Part shown: piece by piece, positions 36,964 to 50,300 of the stretch | Layout of the letters: each line of letters begins with the position of its first letter | Position numbering within the stretch: position 1 is the stretch's first letter | From: Angiostrongylus vasorum | Taxonomy: Eukaryota > Nematoda > Chromadorea > Rhabditida > Metastrongylidae | Length of the DNA stretch: 64,000 nucleotides | Assembly (NCBI GenBank): GCA_018806985.1 | Contig: JADANN010000401.1 | Coordinates: 3,162,001 to 3,226,000 of the forward strand | Reading direction: 5' to 3' | Notes under the pieces: model-generated | What the model was told of the DNA's origin: nothing | The model's input: the letters and a program-made list of their open reading frames with translations, nothing else | Database searches by the model: none | Made by a program: the position numbers and the translations under genes

Positions 36964-37095
36964 TGATCAATCGTGATCTAGCCTCATAGCGCAGATCAAT
37001 TTTTTGAATTAATATAAATACAACTTCAAATATCTCAGCTTCACTGCGGTAGTTTTTCGCATGATATCAAGCCCTGAAGAAATATAGCTAGTAAA
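36964..37095. repeat. terminal fragment of the inverted-repeat element
   Basis: ACAACTTCAAATATCTCAGCTTCACTG followed by GCTAGTAAATAAAAAGTTAAG resembles the end of the tRNA-like inverted-repeat family. Strongly diverged. Confidence 0.4.
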
Positions 37096-37322
37096 TAAAA
37101 AGTTAAGTACTGGTATAAATACATTACCCACCAATGTCCCCCCTATGCGGCTGATCTTCCTCAACAAGTGCGAGACATGAAAAGGAGTGTTTGAAAGGAG
37201 TGTTGCACACCACGTGACTGAAATCTAGGTTTTGAGTTTTTTTCTGTTGTGAGTATCAAAGTGCTTGGCGCAATACATTGGATATCAGTGGGGGCTTTTT
37301 TCAGATTTTGAAGAATCCAACA

Positions 37323-37575
37323 CATGGCGAACCTCCCAACGGTTTACCGCCTCAAAGTGGCTGGGAGGTGTTCCTGGGTGTCAGGCTGCGATGTACAGCG
37401 TGGAGATTCATCCCGCTGGCAAGGTTTTCCAAGTTGAGACCTGGGGGCAGACTTTGGTCTGGCTGACCTCAGGACTCCAGGTTACCACAATGGCTAAATC
37501 AGCAAAACTCCGTAAAAAATGGGAATTATGCTGGGGCTCGCACAGCCAGTGCGGACGGGCCATCCAAGTATCCAA
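37323..37575. repeat. CCTCCCA-hairpin family repeat
   Basis: ACCTCCCAACGGTTTACCGC, GTGGCTGGGAGGTGTTCCTG and GGGCCATCCAAGTATCCAAA match the copy at 14,325-14,705. Third copy in the window; function and class unknown. Confidence 0.6.
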
Positions 37576-37739
37576 ATATGTAACATATGACGAAACGACA
37601 ACGGCCGTGAAATAAATACTGTATTGACCTCTTCGTGTGTGCTCACTAAGGAAGACGTAACACTGCTGAACATAGTGTGTTATTTTAAGTGCATCGACTG
37701 AAGTCTCGAAATTTCTGCAGCACTTTCGCAACATTGTTA

Positions 37740-38154
37740 TAACGCGCCATGCCTTCCTATCGATTGGTTTTTGGTCTCCAGGCCTAATGGAATTTTCGAA
37801 AAAAAACCGTTCATTCTCGAAACTATGCCCTTTCTAGGATTCTCGAAACGTTCCTCTTTCGAAACGTCCCCCAATTTCGAAACTACCGCTCGATCGATGC
37901 GAAGGAATGTTCTAGACTCGAGCGCCGCGAATGTTTTCAGCCGCACGCATCGCGCCGCTGCCCATTTCTCGCTGTCGGTGCTCTCCAGAGTCCTCCATAA
38001 GGTGACAATCGGCAATTTATGTCTGCGTCTCTCCAACTGCGTTATTCATCGCTCAAGAATCGACCGTCTCCTCACTAACCACTGTGTTTCATAACCCGTT
38101 GGGTCGATAGTGGGCGTGGCAGGGTATATAAACGCATGCCAGGGTGGTTGATTC
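37740..38154 (+). promoter_or_regulatory. heat-shock-like promoter (HSE cluster, GC box, TATA)
   Basis: Base composition changes here to more CG-rich DNA with repeated TTCGAA/CTCGAAAC words. Correctly phased heat-shock-element units are visible: GAAttTTC (37,790-37,797), TTCtcGAA (37,814-37,821 and 37,840-37,847), TTCtaGGA (37,832-37,839) and a three-unit GAAtgTTCtaGAC (37,905-37,917). An inverted CCAAT (ATTGG, 37,763) and a GGGCGTGGC box (38,112-38,120) accompany a TATATAAA box at 38,125-38,132. Together they resemble a metazoan hsp promoter facing right. Predicted initiation is near 38,155-38,160 (ATTCATTCGAC). Inferred from motifs, not measured. Confidence 0.5.
38125..38132 (+). promoter_or_regulatory. 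TATA box
   Basis: TATATAAA preceded by GGCAGGG and a GGGCGTGGC box. It is the clearest core-promoter motif in this part of the window. Confidence 0.6.
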
Positions 38155-38242
38155 ATTCGACTGCTTCTGTTCCATTGGTGCGGACGTGTGTCGGCTGGTG
38201 ATGTGATCCGGTGGGCTGTTTCAATTTTTATACAGTCGAGCT

Positions 38243-38323
38243 ATGATGTATTATTCTAGCTGGTTGTTAACTGGTTTTCGCAAAGTTATTGATCATAATG
38301 GGCGATCTTGGAGAAAACGTTGA
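38243..38323 (+). CDS. 26-codon small ORF downstream of the heat-shock-like promoter
   Basis: ATGATGTAT... to TGA encodes 26 residues (MMYYSSWLLTGF then a basic end RSWRKR). It begins about 85 nt after the predicted start site. The only earlier ATG (38,201) is followed at once by TGA. The peptide has no recognised domain. The Drosophila hsr-omega transcript also has a translated ORF of about 23-27 codons, which makes this size notable, but chance cannot be excluded. Confidence 0.3.
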   Translation: MMYYSSWLLTGFRKVIDHNGRSWRKR

Positions 38324-39727
38324 ACTACAATGCTATTCATCGGTTGAAATTAAATGTGATTCTGTGATGGATTTCCGTGGATTTCAATTCAGCGAGTAGC
38401 AAGCCTTATGAAGCAGCTTGTGAAGCGTCCAACGTAGGACTGTAAGGTTGGTGTTGCGTAAAGGCTCTGTGATTGGTGATTTTTGGTTTCGAGACAGAAC
38501 CATCCTGGCGGCGGTTACCAGATATCGGCTTGTTTTATTCGGGTGCTGTGTAGTACTCCCTCACCCCATACGAGGTGGTTTGTGTTGGATGACCAGACGT
38601 AGGTGCGTCGCGTTACGGTGTTGCGTCGCGGGTATGCAGTTGGACCTTTGCCAGTTTATGGGCGTATATCGGTACAGCCAATTGGTGCTGAACGGCGCAG
38701 CTCACTATGTGGTGGTTGTCCTTGAGCTGTTATCAAACCGGGGTAAACTAACTGAGTAAGCTTGTGAAAATCCTATGGATTCGATTGCCACTAGTTCAAC
38801 CCGTCTTTTATGAGCGCTTCGGAAGTTTTAGATCTGAGCTTGGAAATTGCGGTATGGTTTGAACCACATGTCGGGATTCTGCATAAGAACTAGTTGTTAA
38901 CATAGTGTTATGCAACGTTGTTTCGGTCCTTTATCGCATATTGTGTTCATGGTTCAGCTCATGGGGTGGAACGATACCATCATAAAGCTGCCCAAATGAA
39001 ACAAGCCGAAATCATTTAATACTAGCAGTATAGCGTGTTGTGTTCACGTATCAAAGTAGCCAATGTCCGTTTTCAGGTGTTCATATGACAAGATAGAGTT
39101 AACGCTATTTTGGCGCTTACTCTCGTTCACTCACTGTCACTCAGTCACCTCTCTCCATCTAAGTGTGTAGGACGCTGGGCGATTTTGTTCGCCACCCATG
39201 TTTTCCGAGATGAGACCCCGAGATGTTCGAGTGATGATTAGTGCTGTCCGCAAACCCATGAAGATGAAGTCGCAAATATATGATATATCGTTTTGAAAAG
39301 GTTGAATTCCAGTAATTACAAAAGTTGTCTGGGAATTGATTAGTGAGTGTCTCACGCAGATCTTAGTTTGGACTGTTAATTGTTCGTAGCCGGTAGTTCT
39401 GAAGTGAGATGTAAACATGCAGATGCGTAAACGTTTGTGTACTGCCTCTATTTCAAACTGCAGACGCTTTTTGCATGGACGTTTAGGTGTTCAGTGTTTT
39501 TTTACCGCTACATGACTGTTCGTCTGCTAGGGTAACACTGCTGAGGGTTTAATTTGTTAGTCATTAACGGCATGGAGCCAATAACGCCGATGAAGTAATA
39601 GGAGTAAGAGACGGTGAATGGTATGCATTGCTCATAGCATATACTGTTATGTCACATAGTTTCATTGTTACGATTTTTAAATGCTAGATACAATAAATAG
39701 TAACGTTGGTCACTTGTAATGTTACGT

Positions 39728-39767
39728 ATTTCTTTTTTTCCCTTTCAGGACGCCGTGGAACTTTCAG
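39728..39767 (+). promoter_or_regulatory. strong 3' splice site (tandem acceptors)
   Basis: TTTCTTTTTTTCCCTTTCAG ends at 39,748 and a second CTTTCAG follows at 39,767. This is the best nematode-type acceptor outside the chitinase genes and implies an intron in the transcript from the promoter at 38,125. Confidence 0.5.
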
Positions 39768-40107
39768 GTTAGGGAAATCGAACCTTTTAACTTCTAAAAG
39801 TTTATGTTTGGGACGCAGTGCTGAGAAATTTTAAGAAGTTTTTAAATAGGAAGAAATGGTAGCAGGAATCTTGTTTAATGTTAAAGAAAATGTGACAAGT
39901 TGAAATTAAGCATACAATTTTCGTGAACCGTGATGTGGGCCAGTGGGTCTCCATTTTGAGTTTTGGGAGAGGATTACCGTTCACTGACATCTATGTCTGT
40001 ATACAACTTTTTGTAGTGCATGGGTTTGTTAATTATACGTTAACGATTAGGCTGTACCTTTTAGCAGCAGTTTGTTGACTGTTAGATAACCTGGGAGGAA
40101 CTGATGA

Positions 40108-40113
40108 AATAAA
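40108..40113 (+). terminator. candidate poly(A) signal
   Basis: AATAAA about 360 bp after the acceptor at 39,748 and 770 bp before the satellite. It could end a short spliced form, leaving the array to a longer read-through form. Confidence 0.35.
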
Positions 40114-40879
40114 TGCAGGGTTGATATTTTGTGACTATTAAGAGACTTGTGTGAGGACTAATAGGATTGTAAATTTGTCTAGGTGAGGATAGTCATTTTG
40201 CATGGGGATAAATTTGAGAAAGCTTCTAAGTAAGGTGACAGTCAATTTATTGGGGGGCATTCCTGTGTTATGTAGTACACCGGTCGTTTGCGGGAAACAC
40301 TTGCAGCGTCAGACGAGTGTAGGTGGCTATTAATTGACTTCTAGCAGGTTCCAGATTTTAAATCTCAGCAACCGCAATTCTGAGGATTCCAGGTAGTAGC
40401 TAATATGTAAGGTGCGATGGAAACTTATGCACAGAAAAGCGATATTCAGCATTTCAAATCGTTGTGTCCTGTGTAGGTTAACTATTTGTAATTGTGGCAA
40501 AATGCAGCGCCATGTGGCTTGTGCTTTTTGACTAAGGGTTAACTCGCTGGGCAGTCTTGAGAGCTTAGCAATGTTTCCAGTTCCAGTCGTATATCAAGAA
40601 GGAAACCTCGCAGTCAGTGTTTGGGTAGGAATTGATTGATAGACACTGTTGTGTTCTCCGCTAACTAGAAATCGGTGGTTACATCTGTGCACTTCATACC
40701 AATAGACGGAAGGCATGTAATAACCATCTTAGCAAGATGCTGCAACTGAATGACCTCGTAAGCGAGGAAAAGTAGATTATTGGTCGTGTTTTCTTCAGTG
40801 GCCCATGTCTTAAGTGTAGTAGGAAACTCGCATTATTGTACTAGGCAACTCAGAGAGTAATGGATCAAATCTGAAGTTT

Positions 40880-41390
40880 CCCTATCCACGCTGGAAGTCG
40901 TTTACTACTCCACTTTTGGTAGTCAAACTGTAATCTCTCATTCGCTCTGTTGAAACCTGCACAAGTATTCTTCGGCCACTTTGGGTCAACGCTGTAGTGT
41001 CTGAGATGGTTGTCAGTTGCCACATTGAAAAAAAAGCTATAGATTTTCTGAAGGCGAAATGAAATTCTGATTTTGACGCGATAACCAACGGGTTAAGGTG
41101 GAAGGGCTGGTACAAAAAATTTATCAGATGAGATTCATTGGGAAGTTTTTCCAGTATATGGTTCCTTTACAATTATTAAAATTCCACACCTACGAGATGG
41201 ACAGCTCTTGAAGTCAGGTCTGAATGATTTCGTTCATGGTGACATCCGAAATACACTTGGTTCCGAAATATTTTCTACAAAAAAGTTTCCTGTTTGTGTG
41301 CTAGAGAACTCATATGGCATTGATCTGGAAGAGTCTCATTGTACTGATTCCTGGAAGAACTACTGTACTTTTGCTAGCCAGGCCCTGATC
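40880..41390 (+). repeat. divergent edge monomer of the satellite
   Basis: Aligns along its whole length with the downstream monomers but with many substitutions (for example TTTGGGTCAACGCTGTAGTG for TTTAGTTTAAGACTGTAGTG, and GAAGTTTTTCCAGTATATGG). It retains the long spacer, which marks long monomers as ancestral. Confidence 0.8.
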
Positions 41391-44300
41391 TATCCTTCGT
41401 TCCCATCAAACGCGCACAAGTATTCGTTTGGCCATTTCAGTTTAAGACTGTAGTGTTTAAGATGATTGTCAGTTGCCACCTTGAAAAAAATGGTACAGAT
41501 TTTCTAAACGCGAAATGAATCCTCGATTTTGACATGGTAGGCGACGGACGGATTAAGGTGGCAGTGGTGCCACAAGAAATTACCAGATGAGGTTCAGTGG
41601 GGAATTTTTTCCAGAATTTAAGTCCTTTGAAATTCCCGCATCTATGAGATTGACGGCTCGTGAAGTCATTAGGCCTAAAGAATTTCATTCATTGTCATAT
41701 TTGCAATACATTTGCTGAGCTTCCCTTAGTAACTGATGGACTTTCGCGACCTTGGTAGGGGAGTTTTGTATGAAAATTGTTGATTGTTTATCTCTGTGTA
41801 GTGGTCCCGAAATATTTCTTCTACAGAAAATTACTGTTTATGTGCTAGACGCCTCATAATTCATGAAATCTGGAAGAGTCCCTTTGTAGTGATTCCTGGA
41901 AGAACTACTGTACTTTTGCTAGCCAGGCTGTGATCTATCCTTCGTTCCCATCAAACGCGCACAAGTATTCTTTTGGCCATTTTAGTTTAAGACTGTAGTG
42001 TCTAAGATGATTGTTAGTTGCCACCTTGAAAAAGAATGGTATAGATTTTCTAAACGCGAAATGAAACTTCGATTTTGACGTGGTAGGCGACAGACGGATT
42101 AAGGTGGTAGGGGGTGGCACAAGAAATTACCAGATGAGGTTCAGTGGGGAATTTTTGCAGAATTTAAGTCCTTTGAAATTCCCGCATCTATGAGATTGAC
42201 GGCTCGTGAAGTCATTAGGCCTAAAGAATTTCATTCATTGTCATATCTGGAATACATTTGCTGAGGTTCCCTTAGTAACTGATGGACTTTCGTGACCTTG
42301 GTAGGGGAGTTTTGTATGAAAATTGTTGATTGTTTATCTCTGTGTAGTGGTCCCGAAATATTTCTTCTATAGAGAATTACTGAACTACTGTACTTTTGCT
42401 AGCCAGGCTGTGATCTATCCTTCGTTCCCATCAAACGCGCACAAATATTCTTTTTGGCCATCTTAGTTTAAGACTGTAGTGTCTAAGATGATTGTCAGTT
42501 GCCTTCTTGAAAAAAAAGGTATAGATTTTCTAAACGCGAAACGAAACTTCGATTTTGACATGGTAGGCGACGGACGGATTAAGATGGTAGGGGGTGCCAC
42601 AAGAAATTACCAGATGAGGTTCAGTGGGGAATTTTTTGCAGAATTTAAGTCCTTTGAAATTCCCGCATCTATGAGATTGACGGCTCGTGAAGTCATTAGG
42701 CCTAAAGAATTTCATTCATTGTCATATCTGGAATACATTTGCTGAGGTTCCCTTAGTAACTGATGGACTTTCGTGACCTTGGTAGGGGAGTTTTGTATGA
42801 AAATTGTTGATTGTTTATCTCTGTGTAGTGGTCCCGAAATATTTCTTCTACAGAAAATTACTGTTTATGTGCTAGACGCCTCATAATTGATGAAATCTGG
42901 AAGAGTCTCGTTGTACTGATTCCTGGAAGAACTACTGTACTTTTGCTAGCCAGGCTCTGATGTATCCTTCGTTCCCATCAAACGCGCTAAAGTATTCTTT
43001 TGGCCATTTTAGTTTAAGACTGTAGTGTCTAAGATGATTGTTAGTTGCCACCTTGAAAAAAATGGTACAGATTTTCTAAACGCGAAATGAATCCTCGATT
43101 TTGACATGGTAGGCGACGGACGGATTAAGGTGGCAGTGGTGCCACAAGAAATTACCAGATGAGGTTCAGTGGGGAATTTTTCCAGAATTTAAGTCCTTTG
43201 AAATTCCCGCATCTATGAGATTGACGGCTCATGAAGTCGTTAGGCCTAAAGAATTTCATTCATTGTCATATCTGGAATACATTTGCTGAGCTTCCCTTAG
43301 TAACTGATGGGCTTTCGTGACCTTGGTAGGGGAGTGTTGTATGAAAATTGTTGATTGTTTATCTCTGTGTAGTGGTCCCGAAATATTTCTTCTATAGAGA
43401 ATTACTGAACTACTGTACTTTTGCTAGCCAGGCTGTGATCTATCCTTCGTTCCCATCAAACGCGCACAAATATTCTTTTTGGCCATCTTAGTTTAAGACT
43501 GTAGTGTCTAAGATGATTGTCAGTTGCCTTCTTGAAAAAAAAAGGTATAGATTTTCTAAACGCGAAACGAAACTTCGATTTTGACATGGTAGGCGACGGA
43601 CGGATTAAGATGGTAGGGGTGCCACAAGAAATTACCAGATGAGGTTCAGTGGGGAATTTTTGCAGAATTTAAGTCCTTTGAAATTCCCGCATCTATGAGA
43701 TTGACGGCTCGTGAAGTCATTAGGCCTAAAGAATTTCATTCATTGTCATATCTGGAATACATTTGCTGAGGTTCCCTTAGTAACTGATGGACTTTCGTGA
43801 CCTTGGTAGGGGAGTTTTGTATGAAAATTGTTGATTGTTTATCTCTGTGTAGTGGTCCCGAAATATTTCTTCTACAGAGAATTACTGAACTACTGTACTT
43901 TTGCTAGCCAGGCTGTGATCTATCCTTCGTTCCCATCAAACGCGCACAAATATTCTTTTGGCCATCTTAGTTTAAGACTGTAGTGTCTAAGATGATTGTC
44001 AGTTGCCTTCTTGAAAAAAAAAGGTATAGATTTTCTAAACGCGAAACGAAACTTCGATTTTGACATGGTAGGCGACGGACGGATTAAGATGGTAGGGGTG
44101 CCACAAGAAATTACCAGATGAGGTTCAGTGGGGAATTTTTGCAGAATTTAAGTCCTTTGAAATTCCCGCATCTATGAGATTGACGGCTCGTGAAGTCATT
44201 AGGCCTAAAGAATTTCATTCATTGTCATATCTGGAATACATTTGCTGAGGTTCCCTTAGTAACTGATGGACTTTCGTGACCTTGGTAGGGGAGTTTTGTA

Positions 44301-47300
44301 TGAAAATTGTTGATTGTTTATCTCTGTGTAGTGGTCCCGAAATATTTCTTCTACAGAAAATTACTGTTTATGTGCTAGACGCCTCATAATTGATGAAATC
44401 TGGAAGAGTCTCGTTGTACTGATTCCTGGAAGAACTACTGTACTTTTGCTAGCCAGGCTGTGATCTATCCTTCGTTCCCATCAAACGCGCACAAATATTC
44501 TTTTTGGCCATCTTAGTTTAAGACTGTAGTGTCTAAGATGATTGTCAGTTGCCTTCTTGAAAAAAAAAGGTATAGATTTTCTAAACGCGAAACGAAACTT
44601 CGATTTTGAGATGGTAGGCGACGGACGGATTAAGGTGGTAGGGGTGGCACAAGAAATTACCAGATGAGGTTCAGTGGGGAATTTTTGCAGAATTTAAGTC
44701 CTTTGAAATTCCCGCATCTATGAGATTGACGGCTCGTGAAGTCATTAGGCCTAAAGAATTTCATTCATTGTCATATCTGGAATACATTTGCTGAGCTTCC
44801 CTTAGTAACTGATGGACTTTCGTGACCTTGGTAGGGGAGTTTTGTATGAAAATTGTTGATTGTTTATCTCTGTGTAGTGGTCCCGAAATATTTCTTCTAC
44901 AGAAAATTACTGTTTATGTGCTAGACGCCTCATAATTGATGAAATCTGGAAGAGTCTCGTTGTACTGATTCCTGGAAGAACTACTGTACTTTTGCTAGCC
45001 AGGCTGTGATCTATCCTTCGTTCCCATCAAACGCGCACAAATATTCTTTTTGGCCATCTTAGTTTAAGACTGTAGTGTTTAAGATGATTGTCAGTTGCCT
45101 TCTTGAAAAAAAAAGGTATAGATTTTCTAAACGCGAAACGAAACTTCGATTTTGACATGGTAGGCGACGGACGGATTAAGGTGGTAGGGGTGGCACAAGA
45201 AATTACCAGATGAGGTTCAGTGGGGGAATTTTTGCAGAATTTAAGTCCTTTGAAATTCCCGCATCTATGAGATTGACGGCTCGTGAAGTCATTAGGCCTA
45301 AAGAATTTCATTCATTGTCATATCTGGAATACATTTGCTGAGGTTCCCTTAGTAACTGATGGACTTTCGTGACCTTGGTAGGGGAGTTTTGTATGAAAAT
45401 TGTTGATTGTTTATCTCTGTGTAGTGGTCCCGAAATATTTCTTCTACAGAAAATTACTGTTTATGTGCTAGACGCCTCATAATTGATGAAATCTGGAAGA
45501 GTCTCGTTGTACTGATTCCTGGAAGAACTACTGTACTTTTGCTAGTCAGGCTGTGATCCATCCTTCGTTCCCATCAAACGCGCACAAATATTCTTTTGGC
45601 CATCTTAGTTTAAGACTGTAGTGTCTAAGATGATTGTCAGTTGCCTTCTTGAAAAAAAAGGTATAGATTTTCTAAACGCGAAATGAAACTTCGATTTTGA
45701 GATGGTAGGCGACGGACGGATTAAGGTGGTAGGGGTGGCACAAGAAATTACCAGATGAGGTTCAGTGGGGGAATTTTTGCAGAATTTAAGTCCTTTGAAA
45801 TTCCCGCATCTATGAGATTGACGGCTCGTGAAGTCATTAGGCCTAAAGAATTTCATTCATTGTCATATCTGGAATACATTTGCTGAGCTTCCCTTAGTAA
45901 CTGATGGACTTTCGTGACCTTGGTAGGGGAGTTTTGTATGAAAATTGTTGATTGTTTATCTCTGTGTAGTGGTCCCGAAATATTTCTTCTACAGAGAATT
46001 ACTGAACTACTGTACTTTTGCTAGCCAGGCTGTGATCTATCCTTCGTTCCCATCAAACGCGCACAAATATTCTTTTTGGCCATCTTAGTTTAAGACTGTA
46101 GTGTCTAAGATGATTGTCAGTTGCCTTCTTGAAAAAAAAAGGTATAGATTTTCTAAACGCGAAACGAAACTTCGATTTTGACATGGTAGGCGACGGACGG
46201 ATTAAGATGGTAGGGGGTGCCACAAGAAATTACCAGATGAGGTTCAGTGGGGAATTTTTTGCAGAATTTAAGTCCTTTGAAATTCCCGCATCTATGAGAT
46301 TGACGGCTCGTGAAGTCATTAGGCCTAAAGAATTTCATTCATTGTCATATCTGGAATACATTTGCTGAGGTTCCCTTAGTAACTGATGGACTTTCGTGAC
46401 CTTGGTAGGGGAGTTTTGTATGAAAATTGTTGATTGTTTATCTCTGTGTAGTGGTCCCGAAATATTTCTTCTACAGAAAATTACTGTTTATGTGCTAGAC
46501 GCCTCATAATTGATGAAATCTGGAAGAGTCTCGTTGTACTGATTCCTGGAAGAACTACTGTACTTTTGCTAGTCAGGCTGTGATCCATCCTTCGTTTCCA
46601 TCAAACGCGCACAAATATTCTTTTGGCCATCTTAGTTTAAGAGTGTAGTGTCTAAGATGATTGTCAGTTGCCTTCTTGAAAAAAAAAGGTATAGATTTTC
46701 TAAACGCGAAACGAAACTTCGATTTTGACATGGTAGGCGACGGACGGATTAAGATGGTAGGGGTGGCACAAGAAATTACCAGATGAGGTTCAGTGGGGGA
46801 ATTTTTGCAGAATTTAAGTCCTTTGAAATTCCCGCATCTATGAGATTGACGGCTCGTGAAGTCATTAGGCCTAAAGAATTTCATTCATTGTCATATCTGG
46901 AATACATTTGCTGAGGTTCCCTTAGTAACTGATGGACTTTCGTGACCTTGGTAGGGGAGTTTTGTATGAAAATTGTTGATTGTTTATCTCTGTGTAGTGG
47001 TCCCGAAATATTTCTTCTATAGAGAATTACTGAACTACTGTACTTTTGCTAGCCAGGCTGTGATCTATCCTTCGTTCCCATCAAACGCGCACAAATATTC
47101 TTTTTGGCCATCTTAGTTTAAGACTGTAGTGTCTAAGATGATTGTCAGTTGCCTTCTTGAAAAAAAAAGGTATAGATTTTCTAAACGCGAAACGAAACTT
47201 CGATTTTGACATGGTAGGCGACGGACGGATTAAGATGGTAGGGGTGCCACAAGAAATTACCAGATGAGGTTCAGTGGGGGAATTTTTGCAGAATTTAAGT

Positions 47301-50300
47301 CCTTTGAAATTCCCGCATCTATGAGATTGACGGCTCGTGAAGTCATTAGGCCTAAAGAATTTCATTCATTGTCATATCTGGAATACATTTGCTGAGGTTC
47401 CCTTAGTAACTGATGGACTTTCGTGACCTTGGTAGGGGAGTTTTGTATGAAAATTGTTGATTGTTTATCTCTGTGTAGTGGTCCCGAAATATTTCTTCTA
47501 TAGAGAATTACTGAACTACTGTACTTTTGCTAGCCAGGCTGTGATCTATCCTTCGTTCCCATCAAACGCGCACAAATATTCTTTTTGGCCATCTTAGTTT
47601 AAGACTGTAGTGTCTAAGATGATTGTCAGTTGCCTTCTTGAAAAAAAAAGGTATAGATTTTCTAAACGCGAAACGAAACTTCGATTTTGACATGGTAGGC
47701 GACGGACGGATTAAGATGGTAGGGGTGCCACAAGAAATTACCAGATGAGGTTCAGTGGGGGAATTTTTGCAGAATTTAAGTCCTTTGAAATTCCCGCATC
47801 TATGAGATTGACGGCTCGTGAAGTCATTAGGCCTAAAGAATTTCATTCATTGTCATATCTGGAATACATTTGCTGAGGTTCCCTTAGTAACTGATGGACT
47901 TTCGTGACCTTGGTAGGGGAGTTTTGTATGAAAATTGTTGATTGTTTATCTCTGTGTAGTGGTCCCGAAATATTTCTTCTACAGAAAATTACTGTTTATG
48001 TGCTAGACGCCTCATAATTGATGAAATCTGGAAGAGTCTCGTTGTACTGATTCCTGGAAGAACTACTGTACTTTTGCTAGCCAGGCTGTGATCTATCCTT
48101 CGTTCCCATCAAACGCGCACAAATATTCTTTTTGGCCATCTTAGTTTAAGACTGTAGTGTTTAAGATGATTGTCAGTTGCCTTCTTGAAAAAAAAAGGTA
48201 TAGATTTTCTAAACGCGAAACGAAACTTCGATTTTGACATGGTAGGCGACGGACGGATTAAGGTGGTAGGGGTGGCACAAGAAATTACCAGATGAGGTTC
48301 AGTGGGGAATTTTTGCAGAATTTAAGTCCTTTGAAATTCCCGCATCTATGAGATTGACGGCTCGTGAAGTCATTAGGCCTAAAGAATTTCATTCATTGTC
48401 ATATCTGGAATACATTTGCTGAGGTTCCCTTAGTAACTGATGGACTTTCGTGACCTTGGTAGGGGAGTTTTGTATGAAAATTGTTGATTGTTTATCTCTG
48501 TGTAGTGGTCCCGAAATATTTCTTCTACAGAAAATTACTGTTTATGTGCTAGACGCCTCATAATTGATGAAATCTGGAAGAGTCTCGTTGTACTGATTCC
48601 TGGAAGAACTACTGTACTTTTGCTAGCCAGGCTGTGATCTATCCTTCGTTCCCATCAAACGCGCACAAATATTCTTTTTGGCCATCTTAGTTTAAGACTG
48701 TAGTGTCTAAGATGATTGTCAGTTGCCTTCTTGAAAAAAAAAGGTATAGATTTTCTAAACGCGAAACGAAACTTCGATTTTGACATGGTAGGCGACGGAC
48801 GGATTAAGATGGTAGGGGTGGCACAAGAAATTACCAGATGAGGTTCAGTGGGGAATTTTTGCAGAATTTAAGTCCTTTGAAATTCCCGCATCTATGAGAT
48901 TGACGGCTCGTGAAGTCATTAGGCCTAAAGAATTTCATTCATTGTCATATCTGGAATACATTTGCTGAGGTTCCCTTAGTAACTGATGGACTTTCGTGAC
49001 CTTGGTAGGGGAGTTTTGTATGAAAATTGTTGATTGTTTATCTCTGTGTAGTGGTCCCGAAATATTTCTTCTATAGAGAATTACTGAACTACTGTACTTT
49101 TGCTAGCCAGGCTGTGATCTATCCTTCGTTCCCATCAAACGCGCACAAATATTCTTTTGGCCATCTTAGTTTAAGACTGTAGTGTCTAAGATGATTGTCA
49201 GTTGCCTTCTTGAAAAAAAAAGGTATAGATTTTCTAAACGCGAAACGAAACTTCGATTTTGACATGGTAGGCGACGGACGGATTAAGATGGTAGGGGTGC
49301 CACAAGAAATTACCAGATGAGGTTCAGTGGGGAATTTTTTGCAGAATTTAAGTCCTTTGAAATTCCCGCATCTATGAGATTGACGGCTCGTGAAGTCATT
49401 AGGCCTAAAGAATTTCATTCATTGTCATATCTGGAATACATTTGCTGAGGTTCCCTTAGTAACTGATGGACTTTCGTGACCTTGGTAGGGGAGTTTTGTA
49501 TGAAAATTGTTGATTGTTTATCTCTGTGTAGTGGTCCCGAAATATTTCTTCTATAGAGAATTACTGAACTACTGTACTTTTGCTAGCCAGGCTGTGATCT
49601 ATCCTTCGTTCCCATCAAACGCGCACAAATATTCTTTTTTGGCCATCTTAGTTTAAGACTGTAGTGTTTAAGATGATTGTCAGTTGCCTTCTTGAAAAAA
49701 AAAGGTATAGATTTTCTAAACGCGAAACGAAACTTCGATTTTGACATGGTAGGCGACGGACGGATTAAGGTGGTAGGGGTGGCACAAGAAATTACCAGAT
49801 GAGGTTCAGTGGGGAATTTTTGCAGAATTTAAGTCCTTTGAAATTCCCGCATCTATGAGATTGACGGCTCGTGAAGTCATTAGGCCTAAAGAATTTCATT
49901 CATTGTCATATCTGGAATACATTTGCTGAGGTTCCCTTAGTAACTGATGGACTTTCGTGACCTTGGTAGGGGAGTTTTGTATGAAAATTGTTGATTGTTT
50001 ATCTCTGTGTAGTGGTCCCGAAATATTTCTTCTATAGAGAATTACTGAACTACTGTACTTTTGCTAGCCAGGCTGTGATCTATCCTTCGTTCCCATCAAA
50101 CGCGCACAAATATTCTTTTTGGCCATCTTAGTTTAAGACTGTAGTGTCTAAGATGATTGTCAGTTGCCTTCTTGAAAAAAAAAGGTATAGATTTTCTAAA
50201 CGCGAAACGAAACTTCGATTTTGACATGGTAGGCGACGGACGGATTAAGGTGGTAGGGGTGGCACAAGAAATTACCAGATGAGGTTCAGTGGGGGAATTT

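Larger units (their letters stand above)
38324..40880. other. unique DNA between promoter and satellite
   Basis: No transposon or protein domain is recognised. Structured points are a pyrimidine tract with tandem acceptors CTTTCAG at 39,748 and 39,767, AATAAA at about 39,692 (upstream of the acceptor) and AATAAA at 40,108. A 103-codon frame at 38,448-38,759 lacks an ATG and has no domain. Confidence 0.45.

Noticed and set aside
37737..38094. 99- and 107-codon frames overlapping on opposite strands
   Set aside because: They lie across the HSE/TATA promoter block, overlap each other, and show no domain; open frames here follow from low stop density in CG-richer DNA.
38198..38235. A 38-nt intron (GTGATG...TATACAG) just before the 26-codon ORF
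   Set aside because: The acceptor looks reasonable, but 38 nt is probably too short to splice and nothing else supports it.
38448..38759. 103-codon frame as a protein gene after the heat-shock-like promoter
   Set aside because: No ATG start, no domain and no splice support; it is not a chaperone.
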